IMG/VR virus record: IMGVR_UViG_3300006735_000086
Location: 1-37,034 of that record
Direction: 5' to 3' (one strand)
Origin: a virus
Length of the DNA stretch: 37,034 nucleotides
Shown here in pieces: positions 17,772-26,544 of this stretch. The position numbers were made by a program, and so were the translations under genes. Each line of letters opens with the position of its first letter. Position 1 is the stretch's first letter. The notes under the pieces were generated by a model. The model saw only the letters and a list, made by a program, of their open reading frames with translations, did not search any database and was not told the origin of the DNA.

Positions 17772-19369
17772 CACCTGTTGAATATCATCATCTTGAGTAA
17801 TCTAAATGCTAATTCCATCGGCTCACCTGTTCGTATTGGAAATCCAAACTCATCATACTCGATAGGTCTACTTTGTTCTTCCGCCGCTGCATAAAATCCT
17901 GCTAAATCCATATCTTTTGCGGCTTTCTCTGAGGCTTGCACGTTTGGATTAGGACCACTGTAACCAGTGCCAATAGGTTCAGCACTACGGGCTTCTTGCG
18001 GTGGCCCTAATGCTTCAAAAAGACTGTGTAAGTTTTGCTCAGGGGTAGTGTCAAGGTTCATTTGTGAATTTTCCGCTTGCTTATCTGCCGTAGTTTCAGC
18101 GACAACGCCATCACTGGGCGGTGCAACCATATTTGCTGCACTTAATCCCTGTGTCGCTAAAGGAGAATTAGTCATTTCGGGACTGGTAAAATTACCCAAT
18201 GGGTTACCTGTTTCAGGCTCTTGAGTAGCCAATACGTTTGAAATAGCCGTTCCTATTTTTTGTTGAGTAGGATGGCTTTCTTCCGTAGCAAGTGGTTTTT
18301 CATTACGCCTTGCCATAGTGTCACGTATTGCTTTTGCATTATACTCTGTCATCTCAGAAGGGTTTACTGCTCCTACGTTATTTTGTTGTGCTATTCTTTC
18401 CCCTATGTGTTGCGTCATAGCGGCTTTAACGTCAGCGTTACTACCGCCAGCAGCCAAAACCTTACCCATTACTCTTTTAGCAGCAGCAGTTTCTTCAGGA
18501 CCACCACCACCTATGGAAGAACCAGTTATGCTAACTCCCGGCGCACTGTAATTACCCTGAGCGTCAGGTTGGACTTCTTGACCGTTTACCGTAAGTTTAC
18601 CCCCTACCATGTTTACGTTACTACCTACTTGTTCCGGTGGAGGAGATGCTGTTTGATTAACGCTAGACAATATGCCGAGTGCCTGTTCCAAATTAGGAGC
18701 GCCAGTTCGTTGCACCAAACTGTCTAACATTCCCAGTTTTCTTTTTTGTTCAGCACCTAATTCTCCACCTCTTGCTTTAGCAGCAGCAAGTAATTTGGCT
18801 CTTTCTTGCTGCAACTGAGGTCTGCGTATTTGATTGAATTGTTCTCTACCAACATCACGGTATAGTTCCGCCATATTTCGACTATAATCTTCGGCCTCTC
18901 GATTCATCTGTCGAGCAAAGTCAAGTCTACCCGCTGCTCTATCTGCTACTCGCCTGTTGTATGCACCTATTGGATTGAGTAAATTTGTTAAAAAGCCCTC
19001 TCCTCGGTTCCGCCTCGCTATCTGCTTGGCTGCTTTACCCTCCGCTGCTTCTTGCTTCAACCTTTCTCGTAAATTAGCACGCTCTTGGCCCGCACGAGTG
19101 GTAGCCATTCGTCCAAGACCTCCTCCGATAGCCTTTCCTTGAGCGGCTCCTGATACCATACCTTGTGCGAGGCTACCTAAACTGCGATGTTGACCTGTCG
19201 CAGCAGCGAGTGCACCAAGGGTTCCCCCTCCTATTCGACTTAATCTTTCTTGAAGGGTCATCCCCCTTGGAGAAGCGCCGCCACCTCCGCCACCGCCGGT
19301 GACAAGTATTGGCTGACCTGATACTGGATATTGCACGTCGACAGACTTTTTCACCAATATTTTACCCAT
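17771..19369 (-). CDS. Low-complexity protein with C-terminal GEPMELAFRLLK tag (532 aa)
   Basis: The ATG overlaps the upstream stop by one base (TAATG) and follows GAGGTGAGC. The N-terminus MGKILVKKSVDVQYP carries the second recurring element (ILVKKS), then a run of seven glycines. Residues 40-220 are Ala/Arg/Gln-rich and helical, basic enough to bind DNA. The rest is Gly/Ser/Asn/Pro-rich. The last 18 residues, TGEPMELAFRLLKMMIFNR, hold the recurring tag at the extreme C-terminus. No enzyme motif is seen. The tag and the position next to terminase suggest an internal virion protein; this is inference. Confidence 0.7.
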   Translation of the reverse strand: MGKILVKKSVDVQYPVSGQPILVTGGGGGGGASPRGMTLQERLSRIGGGTLGALAAATGQHRSLGSLAQGMVSGAAQGKAIGGGLGRMATTRAGQERANLRERLKQEAAEGKAAKQIARRNRGEGFLTNLLNPIGAYNRRVADRAAGRLDFARQMNREAEDYSRNMAELYRDVGREQFNQIRRPQLQQERAKLLAAAKARGGELGAEQKRKLGMLDSLVQRTGAPNLEQALGILSSVNQTASPPPEQVGSNVNMVGGKLTVNGQEVQPDAQGNYSAPGVSITGSSIGGGGPEETAAAKRVMGKVLAAGGSNADVKAAMTQHIGERIAQQNNVGAVNPSEMTEYNAKAIRDTMARRNEKPLATEESHPTQQKIGTAISNVLATQEPETGNPLGNFTSPEMTNSPLATQGLSAANMVAPPSDGVVAETTADKQAENSQMNLDTTPEQNLHSLFEALGPPQEARSAEPIGTGYSGPNPNVQASEKAAKDMDLAGFYAAAEEQSRPIEYDEFGFPIRTGEPMELAFRLLKMMIFNR

Positions 19370-21291
19370 TACCGCTCACCTCTCAAAAACCCATCAAAGT
19401 ATCCAATTTTTTTCCTAATCGCATCCATCCCGACGTTGATGTCGTGTGAGCGTCTGACAAGCGCACCGCTACCTATGTCAAAAAAGGTTTGCTGCTCAGG
19501 CTGTCCCATCATTTGTTGGAATGCTTGCTCTAAAGGCGTAGCAGCCCTCATTTGAGGAGGTGGTATTACTCTAGGTGCAGGTGATGCTACTGGTGCTGGT
19601 GCTGGCGCTGCCGGTCTGACATAATTACGAGGGTCTGTGATTAATCTTTGAGCAGGGTCAACTCCCACAGTCGGTGCAGATACGGGAGCAGGTGGCGGTG
19701 CGGGTGCGGGTTTAGGTGCAAGTGAAGGAGGGATTTCTTCTTCTCTCTTACTGTTACCTATCGGCGCTAATTCATGCTCACCGGAAATAATACGACCATG
19801 CCAGTGTTCAGGCGCTTCATGATGCCCAAACTCATCGATTGTTGGAGTTTTCAGATGATGTTCGTTAGGGTCAGTGGGTATTTTGCCAAGATTGAAGTTT
19901 TCATGACCGCTTGCTCCTAGCATTAAATCAATAACATTTTCAATCTTTTCTCTAAGTCCTTCTTCTTCTACAAATCTACCTTTAGAAATATCAGCCTCAC
20001 GCATACGACGAGCAACTTCTGAAATTGCGTCTTCTTCAGACATACCTTGCTCCATCAATTTATGAGCAGCAAGACTCATGTGCGCTACTACTTCTTTTGA
20101 CCTTTCGTTAGCAGCCCTTGCTAATGGTATATTAGAGTCAACCCTTGCATTCTTAGCATGACTCAAATGCATTCCATAATTCTCATGTTCATGGTGAGCA
20201 TCTATTTCCCTCATCAAATCTCTAAGTAATGTGGTAACTGCCCCTCCACCAGTGCCAGTAGTTGCTATCTTCTGATGGCCGGGTTGAAACAAATATTTCA
20301 TGGCCCTAGTGCCAGCGAATTTATTCAATTCTTCTTCATCAAGACCATGGTCTACTCCCATGGTAGTTAGGTGATTACCTAACATTTCACCAGTAAGACC
20401 TGAACCTCTACCTCCACCACTACCCGTCGGAGCATGGAAAAAAGCGTCAGGGAGTAACTTTGCTAGTTGATGAGCGTGTATTTCAGGATGAAAGCGACTA
20501 TCTTCCATCTGTTGTTGCATTTCAGGAGTCAGATAATGGTCAGGTAATTGACCACTTGACTGGTATCTTTTCCAATCACCAGTGCTAATAGATTGAACTA
20601 CTCCGCCACTCAAACTACCGGGTAGTAAACGGTTGTAACTAACATAGTTCAAACCAGTTGTATCTTTACCGTCAGCCTGTAAAACCTGACCTAATTCCTT
20701 GTTCATGTGAATCATACCACTGTCAATCCACCTACCTGTGGCCCCGCCTGATACGTTACCACGATTGTAAGCGTAAGTTACAAACGGTCTTGGCCCTCCT
20801 TCGTAAGCGGGCTCATTACCTCTCACCCTCCTCATGTGAGTTTCTTCGCTATTATCATAGTAAGGGCCCACCACAACTTTTCTCCATTGTGGACTGTCTA
20901 CGTTAGGTAAGGTATGGTTACCATCTTCGCCATGCGCTTGATTATACTTGTCAATCGCTTGCTGAACTTTACCTTGTGCTTCTTCAGGGGTGTAACCAAA
21001 GCGCTGTTGTAAATCACGAAGTATGAAATCTATTGGGTGTAATCCTCCATCTAACAATTCACCTGTCTTAGGGTCATGATTCCAAGGTGGGTGGTCCGGC
21101 TCATTAGGGTCGTCATTTATACCTGCATCAGACGGTGCCCATCCGTGAGGTTCATGCATGCCTCTGCCAAAAAAAGTCAAACCAGCACTTTTCAATAAGA
21201 TAGGATTTAACGCTTTGAGAAAATGGTTAGTGCCAAAGAAAGGTGTCTGTTTTGCTAAATAAGAACTAGCAGGTAGATGGACCTTCCACAT
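19369..21291 (-). CDS. Hypothetical large virion-type protein, His-rich with Pro/Ala linker (640 aa)
   Basis: The ATG overlaps the upstream stop (TGATG) and follows GGGAGGG. The N-terminus has NHFLKALNPILLKSAGLTFF, loosely like the LLKxxVL element in the neighbours. Residues about 60-480 are rich in His, Asn, Gly and Glu with conserved-looking blocks (LHPIDFILRDLQQRFGYTPE and HMSLAAHKLMEQGMSEEDAI). A Pro/Ala-rich linker follows near 520-590 and a tag-like ATPLEQAFQQMMGQ near 600. No catalytic motif recognised. It is probably a structural or injected protein. Confidence 0.65.
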   Translation of the reverse strand: MWKVHLPASSYLAKQTPFFGTNHFLKALNPILLKSAGLTFFGRGMHEPHGWAPSDAGINDDPNEPDHPPWNHDPKTGELLDGGLHPIDFILRDLQQRFGYTPEEAQGKVQQAIDKYNQAHGEDGNHTLPNVDSPQWRKVVVGPYYDNSEETHMRRVRGNEPAYEGGPRPFVTYAYNRGNVSGGATGRWIDSGMIHMNKELGQVLQADGKDTTGLNYVSYNRLLPGSLSGGVVQSISTGDWKRYQSSGQLPDHYLTPEMQQQMEDSRFHPEIHAHQLAKLLPDAFFHAPTGSGGGRGSGLTGEMLGNHLTTMGVDHGLDEEELNKFAGTRAMKYLFQPGHQKIATTGTGGGAVTTLLRDLMREIDAHHEHENYGMHLSHAKNARVDSNIPLARAANERSKEVVAHMSLAAHKLMEQGMSEEDAISEVARRMREADISKGRFVEEEGLREKIENVIDLMLGASGHENFNLGKIPTDPNEHHLKTPTIDEFGHHEAPEHWHGRIISGEHELAPIGNSKREEEIPPSLAPKPAPAPPPAPVSAPTVGVDPAQRLITDPRNYVRPAAPAPAPVASPAPRVIPPPQMRAATPLEQAFQQMMGQPEQQTFFDIGSGALVRRSHDINVGMDAIRKKIGYFDGFLRGER

Positions 21292-22658
21292 CAGCCTACC
21301 CTCCCGCTACCTCTAGCAGCGAAAAGAGTAGAAGGAGCGCCCCAATTTTTTGGGTCATCTTCAAGGTTCTCAGTAGCACCTTCAGGTTTAGTAGTGCTAT
21401 TTTGAGCCTCACGGTGTCCGGCTTCACGATTGTTACCGTGACCGCTTTGTTCCTTCGATTTGAGTCTGCGCTCGTTCTTTTCTGCTAGTTCTTTTAGTCT
21501 GCGAAGTAGTCTTCGCATTTGAGTAAATTGCATATAGTCTGCTCTTTTTGATATTTCTTCCAAATCTTCTTTGACGGACTTAGCGAATGATTTACCCCTT
21601 TCACGAATAGTTCTTGGCTCAGTTAGCGATAGTCCCTTAGAAGAAGATTGCTTAGGTGACTTCGGGTTGTAAGCCTGTTCAGGTCCAAGACCGTGACCTG
21701 CTGGTATCTGAGGCACGTTGCCCATCAATTTTCTACGAGCCTGTGTAGCCATCTGATGACCATAATCACGAGGGAACAGCCTCTGAGGTTGCTTAGTCTC
21801 TATACCTAAGTGAGTTCGATGAACACTTAACGGTGCTAGGTCGACGCCTCGTTTTTTGTGGGGTTGTAAGAATCTTGATTGCAATTTTGCTCTGCGAGTG
21901 TTAGCAGTAGTGATGTCCGAGCCGCCCGGTTGAATCTCAAATTGAGTCTGCTTCCATGATTTGTCTTTAGCACCCTTAACTTTGTCAAGTCGGGCTTTCA
22001 TAAGAGTAGACCAAGCATTATCCATCGGCTCGCTTTGTCTAAAATAGTCAGGATTGCCGTGAGCAGTGGGTCTAATCATTTCCTCTCTTTGCTCATTTTC
22101 TCTCATTTCTATTACAGGTTCGGCAGCCAGTCTCCTAAGTCTGTTGATTTCTGCATTCATATCGATAGGAGGCTTTTTGTTAAACCTTCTATCAGGTATT
22201 TCATCATCTTCATCTTCTTCGACATCTTCATCTTCTTTCATCAAAGTAGACCAAGCGTCATTCATCGGCTCTCCGGTAGCAAGCATACCGCCCGGTGCTG
22301 GCATTGTCCCTGTTGCGTTACCGATACTCAAGTTACCTGTATCGGGCATGCCTGTCATAGCACCAAACTGCTGACCTTCATTGAATTGATTATCCATCAT
22401 AGGTTCTTCTTCTTCTTCTTCCGGCATCATCGGAGGTGTTGAAGGTGCTGTTTTAGGTATAGATATTTGCAAATGAGGCAAATCCGCTATGTAAGTCTGT
22501 TGCTCTTTTTCAGACTGCTTCTTATCACGCATCAACTCTCGTTGTTCAGGGTCACCTTGCCCATAGGCATAAGCGTCATCATCCTTAGAATAACCTAAGT
22601 TTGACTCGCTTCTCGGACTATACATCCGAGTATCAGAGCCGGTGGGTGTTCTTGGCAT
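21291..22658 (-). CDS. Acidic/basic low-complexity protein with two GEPMxxAWSTLMK tags (455 aa)
   Basis: The ATG follows GAGGT. Two near-identical tags occur: TGEPMNDAWSTLMKED near residue 128 and QSEPMDNAWSTLMKAR near 210. The segment between them is very acidic then Arg-rich (LRRLAAEPVIEMRENEQREE). The C-terminal half is basic (RRLLRRLKELAEKNERRLKS, a predicted coiled coil). The N-terminal 120 residues are Pro/Met/Glu-rich. The tags divide the protein into three parts, as in the 795-aa protein at 34093. No enzyme domain recognised; tag-delimited cargo is the working idea. Confidence 0.7.
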   Translation of the reverse strand: MPRTPTGSDTRMYSPRSESNLGYSKDDDAYAYGQGDPEQRELMRDKKQSEKEQQTYIADLPHLQISIPKTAPSTPPMMPEEEEEEPMMDNQFNEGQQFGAMTGMPDTGNLSIGNATGTMPAPGGMLATGEPMNDAWSTLMKEDEDVEEDEDDEIPDRRFNKKPPIDMNAEINRLRRLAAEPVIEMRENEQREEMIRPTAHGNPDYFRQSEPMDNAWSTLMKARLDKVKGAKDKSWKQTQFEIQPGGSDITTANTRRAKLQSRFLQPHKKRGVDLAPLSVHRTHLGIETKQPQRLFPRDYGHQMATQARRKLMGNVPQIPAGHGLGPEQAYNPKSPKQSSSKGLSLTEPRTIRERGKSFAKSVKEDLEEISKRADYMQFTQMRRLLRRLKELAEKNERRLKSKEQSGHGNNREAGHREAQNSTTKPEGATENLEDDPKNWGAPSTLFAARGSGRVG

Positions 22659-22668
22659 AATTTAAACC

Positions 22669-23370
22669 TCACAAAATATCAAGAATATCCTCGTCTACCT
22701 TACCGTCTGCCTGAGAGAGGAGGCTAGCCTTGACTCGCTTCCAAACATCGGGACTCTCTTTACCTAATTCAAGTTTCAGGACGTTAATAGTATTATTAGC
22801 GACATTAGTAGTCGGCTCTGCCCACTTCTCTCTGTAATTGGTGAGGTCTTTCAGAGTCTCTCTAACTTCTTTGTGTAGCCTAACCATATCCGAAATAACC
22901 CCATCGTCATGAACATTAGACTCTGCCATGAACTGAGCAAGTTTTCCATTTAAGTTTTGGACATTGCCTCTAAGAATGTCAACTTCTTCTCCAACCTTTA
23001 TTGCTACAATAGCAGCAGAACTTTTCTTTACAAGTGGTTGGAAGTGGTGCTTCATGTGTCTATATACTAATTCTTCGCTACAATCTAGTTCATCAGCAAT
23101 ACTCTCACTCGTGCGCTCTCCTTCAAAGTAAGCAACTTCCAAAGCACGCCTGTCATCACTGGTGCAGACTACGCAAGAATGATTTGCACCTGCATGATAA
23201 TCACCTGCATGGTTCTTCATGTGTCGCTCAGCAGTATTCGCTCTCCAACCCATATCTTTGTCTAGGATTTGAGGATTGCAAATACCATCAACTATGTCTT
23301 GTTCCAGCGCATCTCTATCGCCATGTTGACAAAAAGGACAAGAACGCTTTGTCTGACGACCTTCCGCCAT
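22669..23370 (-). CDS. Tandem zinc/helix DNA-binding protein, possible small terminase
   Basis: A 233-aa protein with two tandem units: C11/C14...H50/H54 (CPFC...RHMKNH) and C66/C69...H105/H109 (CVVC...YRHMKHH). The spacing is the same in both (35 residues between the Cys pair and the first His). Each unit encloses a helix-turn-helix-like stretch (SESIADELDCSEELVYRHM). Residues 125-200 look coiled-coil, suitable for oligomerisation. DNA binding plus oligomerisation, upstream of the large terminase, suggests the small terminase subunit, but a transcription regulator is equally possible. There is no Shine-Dalgarno before the ATG and only a weak TATA-like TTATT about 27 nt upstream. Confidence 0.7.
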   Translation of the reverse strand: MAEGRQTKRSCPFCQHGDRDALEQDIVDGICNPQILDKDMGWRANTAERHMKNHAGDYHAGANHSCVVCTSDDRRALEVAYFEGERTSESIADELDCSEELVYRHMKHHFQPLVKKSSAAIVAIKVGEEVDILRGNVQNLNGKLAQFMAESNVHDDGVISDMVRLHKEVRETLKDLTNYREKWAEPTTNVANNTINVLKLELGKESPDVWKRVKASLLSQADGKVDEDILDIL

Positions 23371-23389
23371 AACGAATCCGAGGAGATTG

Positions 23390-23761
23390 ATGCCAATAAC
23401 CCTTTTGAATGATTACCTTAACCGAGTGAACATGAAACTGCCAAGAATACAGCCTAAAATAATGGGCGTTCCAGTATCAGTAAATACTGCGAAAGACTTG
23501 GCTAAAGCAGGTAGAGACATAGTGATGAGAAGGTTTGTGCCCGATGATGTCAAACGATTAAGAATGGACATGTGTATGGTATGTCCTAGTTGGGAACACA
23601 GAAGTAACCGATGCACCGAATGCGGCTGTCAGATGCGAGTTAAGACTTCACTGACATCTAGTCAATGCCCTCTTGGTAAATGGGGAACTCACCTAAATGT
23701 CGGATATTCGGGAATAAATGCCACCAAGCATAAAGAAAGCGCCGAACAAACCAGCGACTAA
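23390..23761 (+). CDS. Small cysteine-rich protein, only plus-strand gene (123 aa)
   Basis: Starts at ATG after GAGGAG, 19 nt from the divergent start at 23370. The C-terminal half has CMVCPSWEHRSNRCTECGCQ and a later CPLGKWG, a compact zinc-binding knuckle that I know from many small phage proteins with a closing 'CPxGKW'. The N-terminal half is basic (IQPKIMGVPVSVNTAKDLAK, DIVMRRFVPDDVKRL). Its 3' end overlaps the convergent membrane gene by about 69 nt. Its opposite orientation and separate start suggest independent expression. No specific function is known to me. Confidence 0.7.
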   Translation: MPITLLNDYLNRVNMKLPRIQPKIMGVPVSVNTAKDLAKAGRDIVMRRFVPDDVKRLRMDMCMVCPSWEHRSNRCTECGCQMRVKTSLTSSQCPLGKWGTHLNVGYSGINATKHKESAEQTSD

Positions 23762-23938
23762 GTAAGCCATTGTTTCGCTATTTAAGTTGTCACCGCCTGT
23801 AATCAGCACTAAGCCTAGAGTTACTATGATAGCCAATAATTGGACCATCACCATATCTACAATAACACTTTTTACTGGTGCAAATATCTCCATCGCTGTC
23901 GTTGAAAAACCTAAGAAAGGCTCACTTTTTACCATCAT
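23693..23938 (-). CDS. Small two-span membrane protein, holin-like in size (81 aa)
   Basis: Two hydrophobic spans are visible: VIVDMVMVQLLAIIVTLGLV (residues about 25-45) and MAYLVAGLFGAFFMLGGIY (57-75), joined by a polar loop GGDNLNSET. The start ATG lies in a 4-nt overlap (ATGA) with the upstream gene, after GGGGATGAG. Size and topology would suit a holin or a small virion membrane protein, but no lysis enzyme is seen nearby, so neither is claimed. It ends inside the convergent plus-strand gene. Confidence 0.65.
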   Translation of the reverse strand: MMVKSEPFLGFSTTAMEIFAPVKSVIVDMVMVQLLAIIVTLGLVLITGGDNLNSETMAYLVAGLFGAFFMLGGIYSRISDI

Positions 23939-24558
23939 CTCATCCCCATAAATTTACCCATGAAACTTCCGGCAGCATTACCTGCTTTATTCATGAAACC
24001 ATCATCTTGTAGTGCGGCATTCAATGCTCCACCCATCATAGATTGTTGAGCGAACGCAGCGATTTGCTGCTGTTGCATTTCTGCATTTTGTATATTGCTT
24101 TGACTTGTCATTTGTAAACTATTAAATTGACCTGTGACGTTTTCTGCACTCATAGTTTGGAGATTACTTGGTAGAGATGTAATGTCCATTTTCATAGTGC
24201 CGTCATCTTCATTGATTACAAAGGTTGCATTTTTCAATATTTCAATAACTGAAAAAGAAACTAAGTCATTCAGCATTTGAAGTAAAACACCCATTTGCCC
24301 ACCTGCAATAAATCTGTCAATAGGTGCTAGTGTTTTCATCAAAGCCAAATGAATATCCATTTCTGATGGTGGTGCAATCGGTTGCTGCCCCATCATATTG
24401 GACTGCATACCTGCTCCTCCCATCATACCTGTCATGAATGGATTCTGACTTGCTTGTTGCATCATGCCATTTTGATTGGCAAATGGATTAGTCTGTGCTG
24501 GCTGAGGAGAAGTCGCTCCTAAGTTTAACGCTCCATTGGTGTTATTATTGTTGAACAT
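23935..24558 (-). CDS. Asn/Gln/Met-rich low-complexity protein (207 aa)
   Basis: The ATG follows GAGGGAT. The first 60 residues are Asn/Gln/Met/Pro-rich (MFNNNNTNGALNLG), with repeated NPF motifs (TNPFANQN, SQNPFMTG). A central helical region, SEMDIHLALMKTLAPIDRFI then LLQMLNDLVSFSVIEILKNA, is followed by a Gln/Met-rich tail ending GSFMGKFMGMR. The segment SEMDIHLALMKT loosely resembles the recurring tag. No family recognised. Composition suggests a disordered, self-associating structural or membrane-linked protein in the same cassette as the GTPase. Confidence 0.6.
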   Translation of the reverse strand: MFNNNNTNGALNLGATSPQPAQTNPFANQNGMMQQASQNPFMTGMMGGAGMQSNMMGQQPIAPPSEMDIHLALMKTLAPIDRFIAGGQMGVLLQMLNDLVSFSVIEILKNATFVINEDDGTMKMDITSLPSNLQTMSAENVTGQFNSLQMTSQSNIQNAEMQQQQIAAFAQQSMMGGALNAALQDDGFMNKAGNAAGSFMGKFMGMR

Positions 24559-24568
24559 TTCAAATCCC

Positions 24569-25555
24569 TCACTGTGAAAACATACCTTGCTCTACTTGGG
24601 GCAAGCCACTCTGATTGATAACCTCATTGGTATCGATTGGACTATTAGTAGGTAGTTGTAATATACCTAAGTTAGCAATTGCATCTGCAACAGTAGGTGT
24701 CGCTGAAAGCATTTCTGTTTGGAAAAGCCTCAAATCAAACACAATCATAGTTACGTCATTAATTCCAGTTTCAGGGTTTTTGTAATGAAGTAAACTAATT
24801 CCCTTTTGAGACTTTGAATCTTTTTCCAATTCAATAAAGAAAGGCTCATACTTTTTCAGAAATTCAGGCGTGTTGTCTTTTTTCCTAATAATCGAAACAG
24901 GGACAGCAATAGTGCTTACTCCTTTCTTTACCATTTCTTTCATGCCCATTCTAGTCTTACTGTGGTCTTTATCAGCCTCTGCCTCCCACTTACACAGTAA
25001 ATGATAGAGATGTAAGTGTTCAGGGCAATAAGTCCCCTTCATCTTTCTACCATTAGTGACTTGCTCTCTTGCTACAAACGGTTCGGGAGTCTTTGTCACT
25101 GGGTTCCTCCAATACAAATCCCACAAACTTTCACTTGTTTCTTCATCACATATTTTAGCATACAAGTTGTCATACTTGATTAACTCCTCACAGTTACATC
25201 CGTCTATAACACAAAGATTTGACTGTCGATTATATCTGTATTTGCGACCCCAAACCCACCTAAGTGGATTATACCATGCTCGCTTTGTAGGAGTCAACAA
25301 CTTTCTAGCCTGCTTTATGTCTTGCTTTCTTGCTTTTCTTGGGTCAGGATGTCTACTGGGGTAAAAATTAACTTTAGGAACTTCTAAGTTTTTCTTCTCT
25401 GCTACTTGTTTCATACCCTGCTGAGCCGATTGCATTTCTAACAACTGTTCGTGATTAGTATTACCCTGTTGCCCTAAAGCCATCAAGTGCGCTTGACTCA
25501 TATTAGCCAAATTGACATCACTTTGTGGCACCTGTCCATATCTCCATCTCATCAT
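24569..25555 (-). CDS. Hypothetical zinc-binding protein next to GTPase (328 aa)
   Basis: Start set at the first ATG (MMRWRYGQ), with AGGTGATT just upstream. Residues 60-115 are strongly basic (HPDPRKARKQDIKQARKLLT, RYNRQ). Cysteine/histidine clusters follow: NLCVIDGCNCEEL and GTYCPEHLHLYHLLCKW, which probably bind zinc. The C-terminal half looks folded (FFIELEKDSKSQKGISLLHY, NDVTMIVFDLRLFQTEM). It starts within a few bases of the GTPase stop, so it may be a partner of that GTPase. No known family recognised. Confidence 0.65.
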   Translation of the reverse strand: MMRWRYGQVPQSDVNLANMSQAHLMALGQQGNTNHEQLLEMQSAQQGMKQVAEKKNLEVPKVNFYPSRHPDPRKARKQDIKQARKLLTPTKRAWYNPLRWVWGRKYRYNRQSNLCVIDGCNCEELIKYDNLYAKICDEETSESLWDLYWRNPVTKTPEPFVAREQVTNGRKMKGTYCPEHLHLYHLLCKWEAEADKDHSKTRMGMKEMVKKGVSTIAVPVSIIRKKDNTPEFLKKYEPFFIELEKDSKSQKGISLLHYKNPETGINDVTMIVFDLRLFQTEMLSATPTVADAIANLGILQLPTNSPIDTNEVINQSGLPQVEQGMFSQ

Positions 25556-25561
25556 AATCAC

Positions 25562-26281
25562 CTATACTAATAAATCCAGCATTGTATTCTCTACATTCCA
25601 ACCAATTTTAGTAGCCATCATACCTCTTTTAGTAGGCACTCCTGCTTTCTGCAACCTTATCAAATCTTCTCTGAATGGGTCAAACATTTTATGTTCACCC
25701 AATCTTTGTTGCTGCCACAATATATTCGCTTGTTCATCCCACCACTGGTCTGCTTTATTAGCAACTAACATGATGACTTTTGGACAATACTTCTTACCCT
25801 TGAACCAAGACCTGAATTTGCGATAGCGATACTGTCTATGAATTATCGAGTCTACTAAATATTTGAATCCGCCTACGGCTTGAATAGCAGCATCACCGCC
25901 TTCGTTACACTTGTGGTCAAACAAAAATATCACAGCCTCAACTTGTCGATTGACCATATCGTCTAACCAAAGATTCCAAAATCTTTCTTCTCCACCTATA
26001 TCGGCAGAATAAACGACTCTAGTATCACCTTTGTAAGAAACTCTTTTCCTACTAGGTCTTGGTAACATAAACCGATTCATACCCGGCACTTTGAAATGTT
26101 TAGTTCGTTGATTCAGCGGTATATCTTCCATTTCGCCGGGCGTTGTCATATACCTATCTAAGGTAGTTTTTCCAACTGTTGTAGGTCCATAAATTCCAAT
26201 TTTCCTAGGAACGAAGTAATGCCAAAGTTCACGAGCGAACACCATCCCTCCTACTAATGCGGAGCCAGCCATTGCGCCCAT
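25562..26281 (-). CDS. Ras-like small GTPase with hydrophobic N-terminus
   Basis: A 239-aa GTPase: G1/P-loop GPTTVGKTT (32-40), G3 DIGGEE (94-99; the usual form is DxxGxE/Q), and G4 NKAD (175-178) after the strand VIMLVA. This is the order and spacing of Ras/Arf/MglA-type GTPases, with an insertion of about 25 residues before G4 rich in Tyr/Arg/Lys. The N-terminus GSALVGGMVFARELWHYFV is hydrophobic and could anchor it to a membrane. The start follows AGGTGAT with 6-nt spacing. It sits between membrane genes at 26290 and 26545 and the zinc protein at 24569. Nucleotide binding is well supported; the cellular role is unknown. Confidence 0.85.
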   Translation of the reverse strand: MGAMAGSALVGGMVFARELWHYFVPRKIGIYGPTTVGKTTLDRYMTTPGEMEDIPLNQRTKHFKVPGMNRFMLPRPSRKRVSYKGDTRVVYSADIGGEERFWNLWLDDMVNRQVEAVIFLFDHKCNEGGDAAIQAVGGFKYLVDSIIHRQYRYRKFRSWFKGKKYCPKVIMLVANKADQWWDEQANILWQQQRLGEHKMFDPFREDLIRLQKAGVPTKRGMMATKIGWNVENTMLDLLV

Positions 26282-26289
26282 AATATCAC

Positions 26290-26538
26290 CTAATCAAAGA
26301 TAGAGTCTGCCCAAGAAGACAAAGTGTCTTTTAACCAGTTTCCTGAAACTTCCCAAAGATTCCAATCTGTATAAAATTCAAAAGCACTAATGACAAATGC
26401 TGTGATTAAAGAAAATATTACAACTTTTATCCAGCCCACTGCTCTTTCGTATGCTACATCTACCGTGTTAGCGATATGCATACTTCTCAGAGTTTCTTCA
26501 ACTGCATCATCAGAAGGTGTTTTGAATATCCGACCCAC
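26290..26538 (-). CDS. Single-span membrane protein (82 aa)
   Basis: Starts at GTG with GGAG 9 nt upstream. The N-terminal 32 residues are polar, then WIKVVIFSLITAFVISAFEF forms one membrane span (residues about 35-55), followed by a Trp-rich amphipathic tail (WNLWEVSGNWLKDTLSSWAD). It ends 8 nt before the GTPase start, so the two are likely co-translated and may interact at the membrane. No family recognised. Confidence 0.65.
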   Translation of the reverse strand: MGRIFKTPSDDAVEETLRSMHIANTVDVAYERAVGWIKVVIFSLITAFVISAFEFYTDWNLWEVSGNWLKDTLSSWADSIFD

Positions 26539-26544
26539 TCGACT

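Noticed and set aside
22035-22442. Plus-strand frame rich in Ser/Phe/Ile/His
   Set aside because: It is antisense to the acidic Glu-repeat segment of the gene at 21291; GAA/GAT runs read as TTC/ATC on the other strand.
23693-23938. Firm holin call
   Set aside because: Two membrane spans and small size are suggestive, but no endolysin or spanin lies nearby and archaeal virus egress is often different.
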